64,000 nt of DNA. Origin: CAUZIR01 sp965250195. GTDB taxonomy: Bacteria; Chloroflexota; Dehalococcoidia; Lucifugimonadales; UBA2962. The notes below the pieces were generated by a model. It was not told the DNA's origin. It searched no databases and worked only from the letters and a program-made list of their open reading frames with translations. The stretch is taken from positions 1,116,001-1,180,000 of the forward strand of contig OZ252295.1 of assembly GCA_965250195.1 (NCBI GenBank), written 5' to 3'. Shown in pieces: positions 1 to 7,857 of this stretch. Both the position numbers and the translations under genes were made by a program. Numbering within the stretch: the first letter of the stretch is position 1; every line of letters starts with the position of its first letter.

Positions 1-683
1 GCTCGGGCGCCTACAGTTCGCCGCAGCGCTCCGGTGGTGGGCCGTATGCCCCTGCGAGGGCCTCGGCGCGGGCACCGGCGAGAGCGCCGGCCAGGAGCCG
101 AAGCGAGCCCCGCCCGCGCAGGTCTCCTGCACCTGTGGCCGACCCGGCGGCAGACAGGGCGATAGCCGAGGCCATCGTCGAAAAAATGGCGGTGGGCTAC
201 TTTAAGAGCACCGACTGCCAGTCGCTGGTGCGCAGCATGTACCCCGACCATCCCCTGGCTCACGCCAGCAGTGGGGTAGTAGGGCAACGATTCGTAAAAA
301 ACATCCTGCCGCTGCTGTTGGATCTCGGCGTTACCGAGCCCAACCCCAACCGGCGTCCTCGACGCTTCCAGATAACCGAAGAGTCCAAAGACAAGGTCCG
401 CGGTCGCACCGGCGGCCGCACCGGCGACGGGGGAAATGGCTCCAGCTACGGTTCCGGGTCCAGTTCCATCCCCAGTCCAGATACGGGCACCGGCTCCCGC
501 TACGGCTCCAGTTCGGGTAGCGGATCCGACTACGGTTCTGGCTCCAGCTCGGACACCGGTTCCAGCTACAGCTCCGGTTTGGGAACCGGCACCAGCTATG
601 GTCCCGATTCGGGCAGCGGCTCCAGCTACGGTCCCGGATCGGGCACCGGATCGGGCTACGGCTCGCGCTTCGACGACCGCTAG
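1..683 (+). CDS. Unknown protein, 5' end outside window, Ser/Gly/Tyr-repeat C-terminus
   Basis: The reading frame is open from base 3 with no stop upstream of the first possible internal start (GTG at 135), so the gene very likely begins before the window. The first 44 visible residues are rich in Ala, Pro and Arg (repeated ARAP-like units) and look like a flexible linker. Next comes a compact segment of about 80 residues (coding roughly 135-400) with alternating hydrophobic helices. I do not recognise it; it could be a small winged-helix-like fold. The last 85 residues are low complexity, built from SYGSGSS and SYGPGSG type units, and end in RFDD. Function is unknown. The basic linker and the Gly/Ser/Tyr tail would suit nucleic-acid binding or condensate-type behaviour, but that is inference. 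Confidence 0.6.
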   Translation, partial: SGAYSSPQRSGGGPYAPARASARAPARAPARSRSEPRPRRSPAPVADPAADRAIAEAIVEKMAVGYFKSTDCQSLVRSMYPDHPLAHASSGVVGQRFVKNILPLLLDLGVTEPNPNRRPRRFQITEESKDKVRGRTGGRTGDGGNGSSYGSGSSSIPSPDTGTGSRYGSSSGSGSDYGSGSSSDTGSSYSSGLGTGTSYGPDSGSGSSYGPGSGTGSGYGSRFDDR

Positions 684-741
684 CCCCCCGGGCTACCAGT
701 TCCCCGGGTTTTGGCCCACCTTCTTCTAAGCCCTTGGGCTG

Positions 742-1659
742 TCAGTCCTCGTCCGGTACGCTGTCGCTCTCGGACTCGTCAAACCTGCTACCAAGCTGGG
801 TCAGGAACCTCTCCACCTCCGGTGGCAGCTTTGCCTGCGCCTCCGTCTCGGTAGCCTGATCGCCGTGCGTGCGGTCGTAATAGCTCTCCAGCTGCCCGAT
901 GAGCGTCTTGACGTCCGGGTTGTTCTCGGCCGCGCGGCCGATCTCCGTGTACTGACGCTCGCCCTCGGTCGAGTCGGCCAGCTCGTCCGGCAGGCCGTAG
1001 ATCGCGCCCAGGCGCTGCAGCAGCCGGGTCGCGCCCACGCGGTCGTCGTCCAGCCGGGCGTACTGCGGCACATGCACCATCAGGCTGGACACGTCCGCTC
1101 CCGCAATGCGCATCTCTTCAGCCACCTGGTTCACGATTCTCGTCGGTCCCTGATACGTGCTTTGTCGAGACGTTACCAACTTGCCTGCCAACCCGTACTG
1201 CGGTTCCGTAAGCGTCCCGGTCACAATCAGCGGCCGGGTATGCGGCACCGAGTCGTACATGCCGCCGATCCGGCAGTACTCGGTCACCTGGAAGTGCGTT
1301 AGCAATTCGGTAATGCCGTCGGCGTAGTCCTCGCCCAGGGCGTGCGGCTCCCGTATGTGCAGCAGCAGCAATGGCCGACCGAGCGCCTCGGCCTCGATGT
1401 AATTCACCACCGTATTCGGCACGGTGAAGGTTCGCTCCCCGGCCGAGAAGCCCATGCGGGGACGATAGCGTGTGAAGTCGAAGAAATTTCCCGGTCGCGC
1501 CAGGCGGCCCAGCTCCTTCGCACCGAAGTGGTTCTCCAGCTTGCGCAGCGCCAGCGTGCCCACGCGGCCGACGTCTATCCACGGCCGGAGCATGGCAATC
1601 GCAATGGTGTTGCTCAGCTCCGGCGCCGGTTCAGCGATCCCGAACGGGCCTATCCGCAT
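742..1659 (-). CDS. PAC2 family protein (proteasome-assembly-chaperone-like)
   Basis: A 305-residue protein that fits the PAC2 family. It has an N-terminal alpha/beta domain with the TVPNTVVNYIEA and LLLLHIREPHALGEDYA segments, a central IVTGTLTEPQYG strand, and a C-terminal helical, acidic tail. Actinobacterial and chloroflexal PAC2 proteins resemble archaeal and eukaryotic proteasome assembly chaperones, but their bacterial role is not settled. No 20S proteasome gene is in this window. The ATG at 1659 is supported by a TAAGAT box lying exactly 6 nt upstream, which predicts a leaderless mRNA. It is convergent with the truncated gene on its left. Confidence 0.8.
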   Translation of the reverse strand: MRIGPFGIAEPAPELSNTIAIAMLRPWIDVGRVGTLALRKLENHFGAKELGRLARPGNFFDFTRYRPRMGFSAGERTFTVPNTVVNYIEAEALGRPLLLLHIREPHALGEDYADGITELLTHFQVTEYCRIGGMYDSVPHTRPLIVTGTLTEPQYGLAGKLVTSRQSTYQGPTRIVNQVAEEMRIAGADVSSLMVHVPQYARLDDDRVGATRLLQRLGAIYGLPDELADSTEGERQYTEIGRAAENNPDVKTLIGQLESYYDRTHGDQATETEAQAKLPPEVERFLTQLGSRFDESESDSVPDED

Positions 1660-1665
1660 GGCGCT

Positions 1666-1671
1666 ATCTTA
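1666..1671 (-). promoter_or_regulatory. -10 box TAAGAT giving a leaderless PAC2 mRNA
   Basis: On the minus strand TAAGAT is followed by 6 nt and then the ATG at 1659, so transcription would start at or next to the A of the start codon. No Shine-Dalgarno sequence is present. The -35 region is not clear. The same spacing is seen at several other genes in this window. Confidence 0.5.
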
Positions 1672-1712
1672 CCCCTTCAGCCCTGAGTCTAACCGGCCCT
1701 TTTGTTATGGGA

Positions 1713-2570
1713 CTAAACGTCCCGGGCCCCTCCCCACAAACCGGCGGTGAGGCCGCCGTCCGCCACCAGGGCATGGCCGACCACATAAGACGCCCCGTCC
1801 GAGCACAGCCAGACCGCTATCTCCGCCTGCTCGTCCGCGGTAGACACCCGGCCATTGGGGTGCAGAGCGTCCACTTCGGCCTGATGCTCCCGGTACCCGT
1901 CGAACAGCCGGTCGAACATCTCCGTCTCGACACTGCCGGGACACAGCGCGTTAATCCTTATCCCCCTGGCCGCGTACTCCAGCGCCGCCGACTTGGTCAG
2001 GCCGACCAGCCCCCACTTGGTCGCGGCGTACTGGGCGGCGGACGCCACCCCCGCGACCCCGCTCGCCGAGGACACATTTACGATAGCGCCGCTTTCTTGC
2101 TCCAGCATCTGTGTGATTTGGGCCTTCATGCACAGCCAGGTGCCGACGAGATTTATGTCGATCAGGTCGCGAAAATTTTCCAGTGACGATTCATGAGTGC
2201 GAAAGGGGAACTCGCCCTCGATGGCGGCATTGTTCACGGCGAAATCGAGCCGCCCGTGTTTTTCCAAAATGGACCGGTGCAGTGCCTCTACCTGCTCCGG
2301 TTCCGAGATGTCTGTGCGGACGAACATCGCCTCGCCCCCATTCGCCCTTATCGAGGCGGCGACGGCCTCGCCCTCCGGCTCCCGCCGGGCCGCCAGCACC
2401 ACGGCGGCGCCCCGCTCGGCGAACATGCGCGCAGTCGCCGCGCCGACCCCCGAGCTGGCGCCCGTGACCAGCGCGACCTTTCCGGCAAAGTCAGTTATGA
2501 CGTGATCAAGTACGGTCTGATCCGGCACGGCGGAACCGTATCGAAAACCATCAGGCCGCGCCCGGCTCAT
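1713..2570 (-). CDS. Short-chain dehydrogenase/reductase (SDR)
   Basis: A classical SDR of 285 residues with a Rossmann fold. The cofactor motif is TGASSGVG, followed by the NNAA motif, a catalytic Ser in VNVSSAS, and the YAATK (YxxxK) dyad. The C-terminal PGSVETEM loop and VADGG segment are typical of the family. The substrate cannot be deduced; it likely oxidises or reduces a hydroxyl/keto group with NAD(P)(H). The ATG at 2570 overlaps the end of the upstream SnoaL-like gene by 20 nt, which implies a two-gene operon. A shorter start at an in-frame GTG about 15 codons later is possible, since the first 27 residues precede the conserved fold. Confidence 0.85.
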   Translation of the reverse strand: MSRARPDGFRYGSAVPDQTVLDHVITDFAGKVALVTGASSGVGAATARMFAERGAAVVLAARREPEGEAVAASIRANGGEAMFVRTDISEPEQVEALHRSILEKHGRLDFAVNNAAIEGEFPFRTHESSLENFRDLIDINLVGTWLCMKAQITQMLEQESGAIVNVSSASGVAGVASAAQYAATKWGLVGLTKSAALEYAARGIRINALCPGSVETEMFDRLFDGYREHQAEVDALHPNGRVSTADEQAEIAVWLCSDGASYVVGHALVADGGLTAGLWGGARDV

Positions 2571-2928
2571 CGAAGTTGTAGATGTCCACCTCTATCCGCC
2601 ACTCCCCGTCGTCGCCCTGTCGCAAAAGCAAAATGTGCTTGCTGTGGACCGGCTCTCCGTCGAGGGTGCCTATGCCCCGTCCGAGGCTCAGAATCGTCCC
2701 GTCGCCGACCGACTCGACCTTGATCTGCTCATAGCGGATGGACAGGCTCTTACCGGCCAGTTCGCTGATCAGCTTGCGGACTTCATCCTTGCCGAGAGTC
2801 ATCGGTGTGCCGGGCGCCATCATCCGGCAGTCGTCCGTATAGAAATCGAGCGCCGCCTCGATATCTCCTTGCGAAAGCGCCGCGGACAGCCGCTCGTCCG
2901 CGTCTTTGGCGATAGCTCGCAGGTCCAT
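2551..2928 (-). CDS. SnoaL-like / NTF2-fold small protein
   Basis: A 125-residue protein with the pattern of the NTF2 superfamily (SnoaL-like or DUF4440-like). It has two N-terminal helices with DIEAALDFYTDDCRMMAPG, then a curved sheet ending in GEWRIEVDIYNFDEP. Members are isomerases, hydrolases or small binding proteins, often encoded beside oxidoreductases. I chose the ATG at 2928 because an AGAGAGG ribosome-binding site lies just upstream. The frame is open further 5', but that part is Arg/Pro rich and does not look conserved. It is probably co-transcribed with the SDR that it overlaps. Confidence 0.75.
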   Translation of the reverse strand: MDLRAIAKDADERLSAALSQGDIEAALDFYTDDCRMMAPGTPMTLGKDEVRKLISELAGKSLSIRYEQIKVESVGDGTILSLGRGIGTLDGEPVHSKHILLLRQGDDGEWRIEVDIYNFDEPGAA

Positions 2929-3148
2929 GCTGTGCCTCTCTGTTCGTGGCCGCTGTTTTTGGGGGCCGGGTTGGGATGGGCGCGAGATTACCATCCGACG
3001 CCTTTGGTGTCGATTTGGCCCCCTCGCTGCAAAAGGGGGCGATCGTAGTACCATTTCGGGCGCCTGCCAGCGGGGGCCCCAAAGCGGCGGCTTGGCAGCG
3101 GACACGTACATTGGCTAGAGGATGTGACCCAGAAGACGTGAGGAGGAT

Positions 3149-3598
3149 GTGATCGTGAAATTTCAATTTTCTGTGGACATAGACAGGCCCATCGACAGCG
3201 TTTTCGGATACGTATCGGACCCGAACAAAAGATCCGACTGGGACCCCGACCTCATCGAGACCCGCCGCACGTCCGAGGGCGAGTTGGGCGTCGGTTCCAC
3301 CTCGCAAGACGTCTACGAGATGAACGGGCGGCGCATGGAGTTCCAGACCTCCATCATCGACTGGTCTCCCCCCACGACTCTTGGATGGCGCGGGGTCGCG
3401 GGCAGCATGACGGCCGAGGGTCACTGGGGCTTTTCCGAAATAGAAGGCGGCACCCGGGTAGACCTGGCCATGGAAATGAGCACCACGAACTGGCTGTTCA
3501 AACTCATGGCCCCCATGATGGCCGGCAAGATGAAACAGCAGATGGCCGATACCGCCAAGAGCATGAAGCGGGCGGCCGAGGCCGAAATCCCCGCCTGA
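3149..3598 (+). CDS. SRPBCC family protein (polyketide cyclase/dehydrase-like)
   Basis: A 149-residue START/Bet v1-like protein. FSVDIDRPIDSVFGYVSDPNKRSDWDPD is the characteristic N-terminal strand, followed by the ligand-gating helix and W. The central sheet ends with GGTRVDLAMEMS, and a long C-terminal helix covers a hydrophobic cavity. Members bind or act on lipids, polyketides or other hydrophobic ligands. The specific ligand is unknown. The start is GTG at 3149 directly behind GAGGAGG-type sequence; a second GTG at 3155 is possible. It is divergent from the SnoaL/SDR operon and convergent with the alcohol dehydrogenase. Confidence 0.8.
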   Translation: MIVKFQFSVDIDRPIDSVFGYVSDPNKRSDWDPDLIETRRTSEGELGVGSTSQDVYEMNGRRMEFQTSIIDWSPPTTLGWRGVAGSMTAEGHWGFSEIEGGTRVDLAMEMSTTNWLFKLMAPMMAGKMKQQMADTAKSMKRAAEAEIPA

Positions 3599-3630
3599 TC
3601 CGAGCGCTCCCGTAGAGGGGCGGGCGGGCC

Positions 3631-4710
3631 CTAAAAGACGATCACGCTCCGGTTCACCGAGCCGGACTTCATCTCGGTAAACGCGCGATTGATCTCTTCG
3701 ATGCCCATCGTCTGGGTCACCATCTCGTCCAGCCTGAGCCGTCCCTGGCGGTAGAGTTCAATGTACCGAGGCATGTCGGTGCGGAAGCGGTTGGAGCCCA
3801 TGTTTGAGCCCTGGATGCGTTTTTCGTCCAGGAAGGCCGAGCCTTCGATCTCGATCTTGGTGCCCTCCGGGATCATGCCCACCACCGTCGCCGTTCCGCC
3901 CGACCGGAGCATCTCGAAGGCCTGCTCGGCCGTGCGCTTGCTCCCCAGCGCCTCGAACGAAAACTCGACTCCCCCGCCGGTGATTGCCTTGACCTTCTCG
4001 ACCGGGTCGCCCGAGGACGCGTCGACCACGTCCGTCGCCCCGAACTCCATCGCCGTGGCCAGCTTCGTCTCCACCGTGTCCACCGCGATTATGCGTAAGG
4101 CACCGGCGATGCGCGCGCCCTGCACGGCGCTCAGGCCCACGCCGCCGCAGCCGATCACGGCGACTGTAGAGCCGGGAGTGACTCGGGCGGTGTTCAGAAC
4201 CGCGCCCAGGCCGGTAGTCACCCCGCAGCCGATCAGCGCAAGCTGCTCGAACGGCGTGTCGTCGTCCACCCTGACCACGGCGTTTTGGTGCACCAGCATC
4301 TGCTCGGCAAACGAAGAGAGGCGGAGGAACTGGTGCACCCGCTCCCCCGACTGGCTCAGTTTGGGGGGCTCGCCCTTGGCACGGGTAAGGCCCTGCCGGG
4401 AGCACAGCACCGGGCGGCCCGACAGGCACATCTCACAGCGTCCGCAAAAGACCGACAGGCAGGTGATGACCCTGTCTCCGGGTTTTACGTACGTCACCGC
4501 GTCGCCCACCGCCTCGACGGTGCCTGCCGCTTCGTGGCCGAGGATGACTGGTAGCGGATGCCCGTAGCTGCCCTCGATGAAATGGAGGTCGCTGTGGCAG
4601 ACGCCCGAGGCCCCGGTACGGATCAGCACCTCCTCCGCCATCGGCTGGTCGATATCGACTTCCTCGATCGTCAGTGGGCGGTTCACCGCTCTCAGTACTG
4701 CTGCCTTCAT
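3631..4710 (-). CDS. Zinc-dependent alcohol dehydrogenase (Rxyl_3153-like, class III-related)
   Basis: A 359-residue medium-chain dehydrogenase. Catalytic zinc ligands appear in GVCHSD (Cys), GHEAAGTVEAVG (His/Glu) and IGCGVTTG (Cys). The structural zinc site is the four-cysteine loop CGRCEMCLSGRPVLC. The NAD-binding motif is GCGGVG. The long insert around RAKGEPPKLSQSGERVHQF is typical of the Rxyl_3153 subfamily, which is distinct from glutathione-dependent formaldehyde dehydrogenase although related. It likely oxidises primary alcohols with NAD or a bound cofactor. I chose the ATG at 4710, behind GAGAGGAAACC, over an upstream GTG that would add 33 unconserved residues. Confidence 0.88.
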   Translation of the reverse strand: MKAAVLRAVNRPLTIEEVDIDQPMAEEVLIRTGASGVCHSDLHFIEGSYGHPLPVILGHEAAGTVEAVGDAVTYVKPGDRVITCLSVFCGRCEMCLSGRPVLCSRQGLTRAKGEPPKLSQSGERVHQFLRLSSFAEQMLVHQNAVVRVDDDTPFEQLALIGCGVTTGLGAVLNTARVTPGSTVAVIGCGGVGLSAVQGARIAGALRIIAVDTVETKLATAMEFGATDVVDASSGDPVEKVKAITGGGVEFSFEALGSKRTAEQAFEMLRSGGTATVVGMIPEGTKIEIEGSAFLDEKRIQGSNMGSNRFRTDMPRYIELYRQGRLRLDEMVTQTMGIEEINRAFTEMKSGSVNRSVIVF

Positions 4711-4753
4711 GGTTTCCTCTCCGATCTCGACCCGGTTTTCGTCCGGCCGCCAG

Positions 4754-4759
4754 TATACT
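4754..4759 (+). promoter_or_regulatory. -10 box TATACT, leaderless start for the 4766 gene
   Basis: TATACT is followed by exactly 6 nt and then the ATG at 4766. This places the expected transcription start on the A of the start codon. No ribosome-binding site is present. The -35 region is weak. Confidence 0.5.
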
Positions 4760-4765
4760 TGCGCT

Positions 4766-5158
4766 ATGCCAGACCAGGAGCCGGGTGGGGCCGCAGAACG
4801 GCCAGACACAGAGGTTTTTGACTACGCCGACGAGCTAATCGAGGTGCCCAGGGCGCACGTGCGCCTGGATCTGTCACAGGACAAATCCGGCCTGCTGGTG
4901 GCCCACGACGAACGGCCGCTGATGCGATTCCATCTCACCCGCAACGGCATGGGTGCGGCGGGCTTCGTGGCAAAAGCGCTCGGCGTCACGGTGCCTGCTC
5001 TGGGAGACGCGGGCGTCGCCCGGGTCTCCACCGGCGTGCTGTTCCGGGCGCTCTCTATCGCCCGCCTCGACCTGTCCAACGAAGCGTCATTCCCGCTCCT
5101 CGACAGGTTCCTGGAGGAGGCGGCGATACAGAGAGGCGCAACCCCCACGAGCGCGTAG
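4766..5158 (+). CDS. Conserved-looking hypothetical protein
   Basis: A 130-residue soluble protein that I do not recognise. The N-terminal 20 residues are acidic and probably disordered. The rest alternates strand-like (AHVRLDLSQDKSGLLVAH, PLMRFHLTRNGMG) and helix-like segments (AGFVAKALGVTV, FPLLDRFLEEAAIQ), suggesting a small alpha/beta domain. There are no cysteines or obvious catalytic motifs. The ATG at 4766 is chosen because the preceding TATACT box would make a leaderless transcript starting there, and because upstream sequence is the antisense of the alcohol dehydrogenase. It lies 44 nt before the first hot-dog dehydratase gene and may be functionally linked to it. Confidence 0.6.
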   Translation: MPDQEPGGAAERPDTEVFDYADELIEVPRAHVRLDLSQDKSGLLVAHDERPLMRFHLTRNGMGAAGFVAKALGVTVPALGDAGVARVSTGVLFRALSIARLDLSNEASFPLLDRFLEEAAIQRGATPTSA

Positions 5159-5173
5159 TGTCCGCTTCGCCGC

Positions 5174-5179
5174 TATAAT
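5174..5179 (+). promoter_or_regulatory. -10 box TATAAT upstream of the dehydratase-plsX-fabG block
   Basis: A consensus TATAAT sits 23 nt before the ATG at 5203. Transcription would start near 5186, which lies after the alternative GTG at 5182 and so argues for the ATG. The -35 region is not convincing. Confidence 0.45.
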
Positions 5180-5202
5180 TCGTGGCCGCTCCGCGTAACT
5201 AC

Positions 5203-5595
5203 ATGTCCGTCGACTACTCACAACTCAGCCCCGGCCAGACCGTCTCAAGCCAGGCCTTCCTGCTCGACGCTGCGACTATTTCTCGGTACGTAAAGGCTGT
5301 CGAGGACCGCTCGCCCATCGCGAACTCGGAGTACGTTCCCCCTATGGCTGTGGCCGCATTAAGCGTTCGGAGCGTCGTAAACGACCTGCAAATACCGGGG
5401 GGCACGCTTCATCTCGGACAAGAAATTGAGTTCTTCGAAGCTGTCCGAATAGGCGAATCCATAAACTGCTCGGCCGAGCTGGCCCAAAACTCGCTTAGGG
5501 GCGGCAGCCGCATCCTCGTCGTCGGCCTGTCTGTGACCACTGGTGACGGACAGACCGTCATGAGCGGAAAAGCCACAATCGCGGTGCCCGCTTAA
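5203..5595 (+). CDS. Hot-dog fold dehydratase subunit (HadA/FAS1-dehydratase-like)
   Basis: A 130-residue protein resembling the non-catalytic N-terminal half of MaoC-like dehydratases. It has an initial DYSQLSPGQTVSSQAFLLDAATISRYVKAVED helix region, a PPMAVAALSV segment, and the GGTLHLGQEIEFFEAVRIGE strand typical of hot-dog proteins. The catalytic Asp/His motif is absent here and present in the next gene. This is the arrangement of the mycobacterial HadAB heterodimer, where one subunit binds the acyl chain and the other carries the active site. The neighbours plsX, fabG and fabL support a role in the 3-hydroxyacyl-ACP dehydration step. The start at ATG 5203 follows the promoter position; GTG at 5182 is the alternative. 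Confidence 0.7.
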   Translation: MSVDYSQLSPGQTVSSQAFLLDAATISRYVKAVEDRSPIANSEYVPPMAVAALSVRSVVNDLQIPGGTLHLGQEIEFFEAVRIGESINCSAELAQNSLRGGSRILVVGLSVTTGDGQTVMSGKATIAVPA

Positions 5596-5613
5596 GTGGG
5601 GGCGGCGCTCGAA

Positions 5614-6036
5614 ATGACTGAAGGCGACGTGATGGCGGTGGTGAAAAAACTCATTACGCAAGAGGGCGTCAGCGCCTACGCCGAGGCGTCTGGCGACTTC
5701 AATCCCATCCACATTGATGCCGAATTCGCGTCCCAATCTCACTTTGGTCGCCGGGTCGCCCACGGTATGATGATTGCCGTCTCCGTCTCGGAGTTGATGG
5801 CCGGTGCGTTCGGGCTCGACTGGGCCCGCGGCGGCCGCATGAAAATAAGATTCCGGGCTCCGGTCTACCCTGGGGACCGCGTTGAGACAAGGGGCACAGT
5901 AAAAAAAGTAGAAGAACTGGACGGGGGCGGACGCCGCATCACCTGCGCGGTGGTGACGGTCAGGGAGCCCGGCGACGGTGAAGAAGTCGCCATTACCGCA
6001 CAGGCCTCGGTGGTCACGGGAGTAACCGGTGGCTAA
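5614..6036 (+). CDS. MaoC-like (R)-3-hydroxyacyl dehydratase, catalytic subunit
   Basis: A 140-residue MaoC/hot-dog protein with the hydratase-2 motif YAEASGDFNPIHID, which contains the catalytic Asp and His pair, followed by HGMMIAVSVSELM and the RAPVYPGDRVETRG strand. It follows the partner subunit with no real gap: an alternative GTG start at 5596 directly abuts the partner's stop. I prefer the ATG at 5614. With plsX, fabG and an enoyl-ACP reductase downstream and no fabZ in the window, it probably dehydrates 3-hydroxyacyl-ACP in type II fatty acid synthesis. An enoyl-CoA hydratase role is the alternative. Confidence 0.8.
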   Translation: MTEGDVMAVVKKLITQEGVSAYAEASGDFNPIHIDAEFASQSHFGRRVAHGMMIAVSVSELMAGAFGLDWARGGRMKIRFRAPVYPGDRVETRGTVKKVEELDGGGRRITCAVVTVREPGDGEEVAITAQASVVTGVTGG

Positions 6037-6048
6037 TTTAGCAACACA

Positions 6049-7077
6049 ATGAACTCAGACCAAAAGGCAATCGCGCTCGACGCCATGGGCGGCGACTTCG
6101 CCCCCGTCGAGACCGTCGCTGGCGCCGTGCTGGCCGCGAAGGCGTCCGACGTCGCCGTCCTGCTCGTCGGCGACCCCGACGCGTTGCAGGCCCAGCTCGA
6201 CGGCCATGCAGACGCCGCAGGCTTGCCCATCTCCATAGTCCCTTCCGAGGGCGTGGTGGGAGAGGGAGAGCAGCCCGCCAGGGCTTTGCGCCAGAAGCCG
6301 AATGCGTCCATCTTCGCCGCCACCAAACTGGTCAAAGAGGGCCGGGCCGGGGCCTGCGTGTCCATGGGATCCACTGGCGCCTCGATGGCGGCCGCCACGG
6401 TGATACTGGGCATGATGGAGGGGCTGGAGAGGCCCTGCCTGGGCGGACCCATCGTGGGTCTGGCGCCTAAAACAATCATCATAGACTTGGGGACCAACGT
6501 CGATTGCAAGCCCGCGCAGCTTCTGTCGTTCGCCATAATCGGCGAGGTCTTCGCCAACCAGTTCTGGGACATCGAAAATCCCAGGGTAGCGCTGCTGAGC
6601 GTCGGGTCCGAGACGGGCAAAGGCAACAAACAGGTACGAGAAACAACCGAATTGCTCAAGGCGAGCGGCCTCAACTTCGTTGGCAACGTCGAGGGCAACG
6701 ACCTGCCCGCGGGCGTCGTGGACGTGGTCGTGTGCGACGGGTTCGCCGGCAACGTGGTGATGAAGCTGACCGAGGGCATCGGTGTCTCCCTCATCGAGCA
6801 CCTCTCCAGCGCCGTGAACGGCAAAGTAACGCCGGAAGCCATGAGCCTGATACAGGGCGAGATACTGAAGACCACCAACCCGGCGCAGGCCCTGGGCGGA
6901 GGTCCGTTGCTGGGGGTAAACGGCGTGAGCATCGTCGGTCATGGCCGGGCGGATGCGATTGAAGTGGCCAACGCGATTGCGACAGCCGAAATGGCGCTGG
7001 GGTTTGGCTTCATCGGTCGTTTGACCGAGCGCCTCGCCGCCGTGCGCGCAACCGTAAATATCGGGTCGGAGAGTTGA
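6049..7077 (+). CDS. plsX: Phosphate acyltransferase PlsX
   Basis: A full-length 342-residue PlsX, which makes acyl-phosphate from acyl-ACP for phospholipid synthesis at the membrane surface. The diagnostic segments are present: ALDAMGGDFAPVETVAGA at the N-terminus, GSTGASMAAA, IIIDLGTNVDCKP, LLSVGSETGKGN, VCDGFAGNVVMK and GGGPLLGVNG. The start at ATG 6049 is 12 nt after the MaoC gene. The stop TGA is immediately followed by the fabG start, so the genes are translationally coupled. The usual partners rpmF, yceD and fabD are in a separate cluster about 47 kb away. Confidence 0.95.
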   Translation: MNSDQKAIALDAMGGDFAPVETVAGAVLAAKASDVAVLLVGDPDALQAQLDGHADAAGLPISIVPSEGVVGEGEQPARALRQKPNASIFAATKLVKEGRAGACVSMGSTGASMAAATVILGMMEGLERPCLGGPIVGLAPKTIIIDLGTNVDCKPAQLLSFAIIGEVFANQFWDIENPRVALLSVGSETGKGNKQVRETTELLKASGLNFVGNVEGNDLPAGVVDVVVCDGFAGNVVMKLTEGIGVSLIEHLSSAVNGKVTPEAMSLIQGEILKTTNPAQALGGGPLLGVNGVSIVGHGRADAIEVANAIATAEMALGFGFIGRLTERLAAVRATVNIGSES

Positions 7078-7836
7078 TTGACTGAAGACACGGGCGGGGT
7101 AGCCGGGAAGTACGCCCTGGTAACGGGCGCGGCCAAGGGCATCGGACGCTCGTCGGCGCTGCGGCTGGCCGAGATGGGCGTAAACGTCGCCATAAATTAT
7201 CGGTCGTCTAAGACCGAAGCCGGGGCGCTGGTAGGGGAGTTGAAGACGCTGGGCGTCGAGGCCTTCTCGGTCCAGGCCGACGTGGGTCAGTTGGACCAGG
7301 TCAAGGCGATGGTAGGAACCGTCGGCGAGACATTCCCGCAAATCGACATCCTCGTCAACAACGCTGGAATCATCGACGACACTCTGTTGGTACGTATGAG
7401 TGACGATGCCTGGAGCAACGTCATCGAAACCAACCTGAACGGCACCTTCTACTGCACCCGTGCATACGTCAGGGGCATGATGCAGCGGCGCTGGGGACGG
7501 ATCATAAACGTGGGCTCCATAGTGGGCATCAGGGGCAACGCGGGACAGGCCAACTACGCGGCTTCCAAGGCCGGGATAATCGGCTTCACCAAGTCCGTGG
7601 CGAAAGAGTTGGCCCCCAGGGGCGTGACCGCGAACGTGGTGACCCCCGGCTACATCCGCACCGAGACCGTCGAGGTCCTGGGTGAAAAGTTCGAAGAGCG
7701 AATGCGGGCGCTGATACCAATGGGCGCGATTGGCGAGCCCGACGACATCGGGCACATGGTCGCGTACGTGGCCTCCGAAAAGGCCAGTTACATGACCGGC
7801 CAGGTCATCAGCGTCGATGGTGGCCTGGCCGTCTGA
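7078..7836 (+). CDS. fabG: 3-oxoacyl-ACP reductase FabG
   Basis: A 252-residue SDR with strong FabG features: VTGAAKGIGR, the NNAGIIDDTLLVRM segment that is close to invariant in FabG, VGSIVG with the catalytic Ser, NYAASKAG with Tyr and Lys, and PGYIRTE. It reduces 3-oxoacyl-ACP with NADPH in fatty acid elongation. The start is TTG at 7078, which abuts the plsX stop codon without any gap; there is no nearer ATG compatible with the fold. It sits between plsX and the fabL-like gene, in line with a FAS II role. Confidence 0.9.
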   Translation: MTEDTGGVAGKYALVTGAAKGIGRSSALRLAEMGVNVAINYRSSKTEAGALVGELKTLGVEAFSVQADVGQLDQVKAMVGTVGETFPQIDILVNNAGIIDDTLLVRMSDDAWSNVIETNLNGTFYCTRAYVRGMMQRRWGRIINVGSIVGIRGNAGQANYAASKAGIIGFTKSVAKELAPRGVTANVVTPGYIRTETVEVLGEKFEERMRALIPMGAIGEPDDIGHMVAYVASEKASYMTGQVISVDGGLAV

Positions 7837-7857
7837 ATCGGCCGATCAGGCAAGGCG

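Noticed and set aside
434..683. Ser/Gly repeats as a CRISPR or satellite array
   Set aside because: The units are short, degenerate and coding; spacing is irregular and there are no spacers.
742..1659. PAC2 gene as part of a proteasome system with the alpha-E/transglutaminase operon
   Set aside because: It is 20 kb away, has its own promoter, and no proteasome subunit is present in the window.
2983..3040. Hairpin GCCCCCT/AGGGGGC (3018-3040) as a terminator
   Set aside because: It lies between two divergent genes, so no transcript should end there. It may only be a GC-rich inverted repeat.
6055..7755. A 566-residue open frame on the minus strand opposite plsX and fabG
   Set aside because: It mirrors two well-conserved genes, has no recognisable domain and arises from the high-GC codon pattern of the opposite strand.
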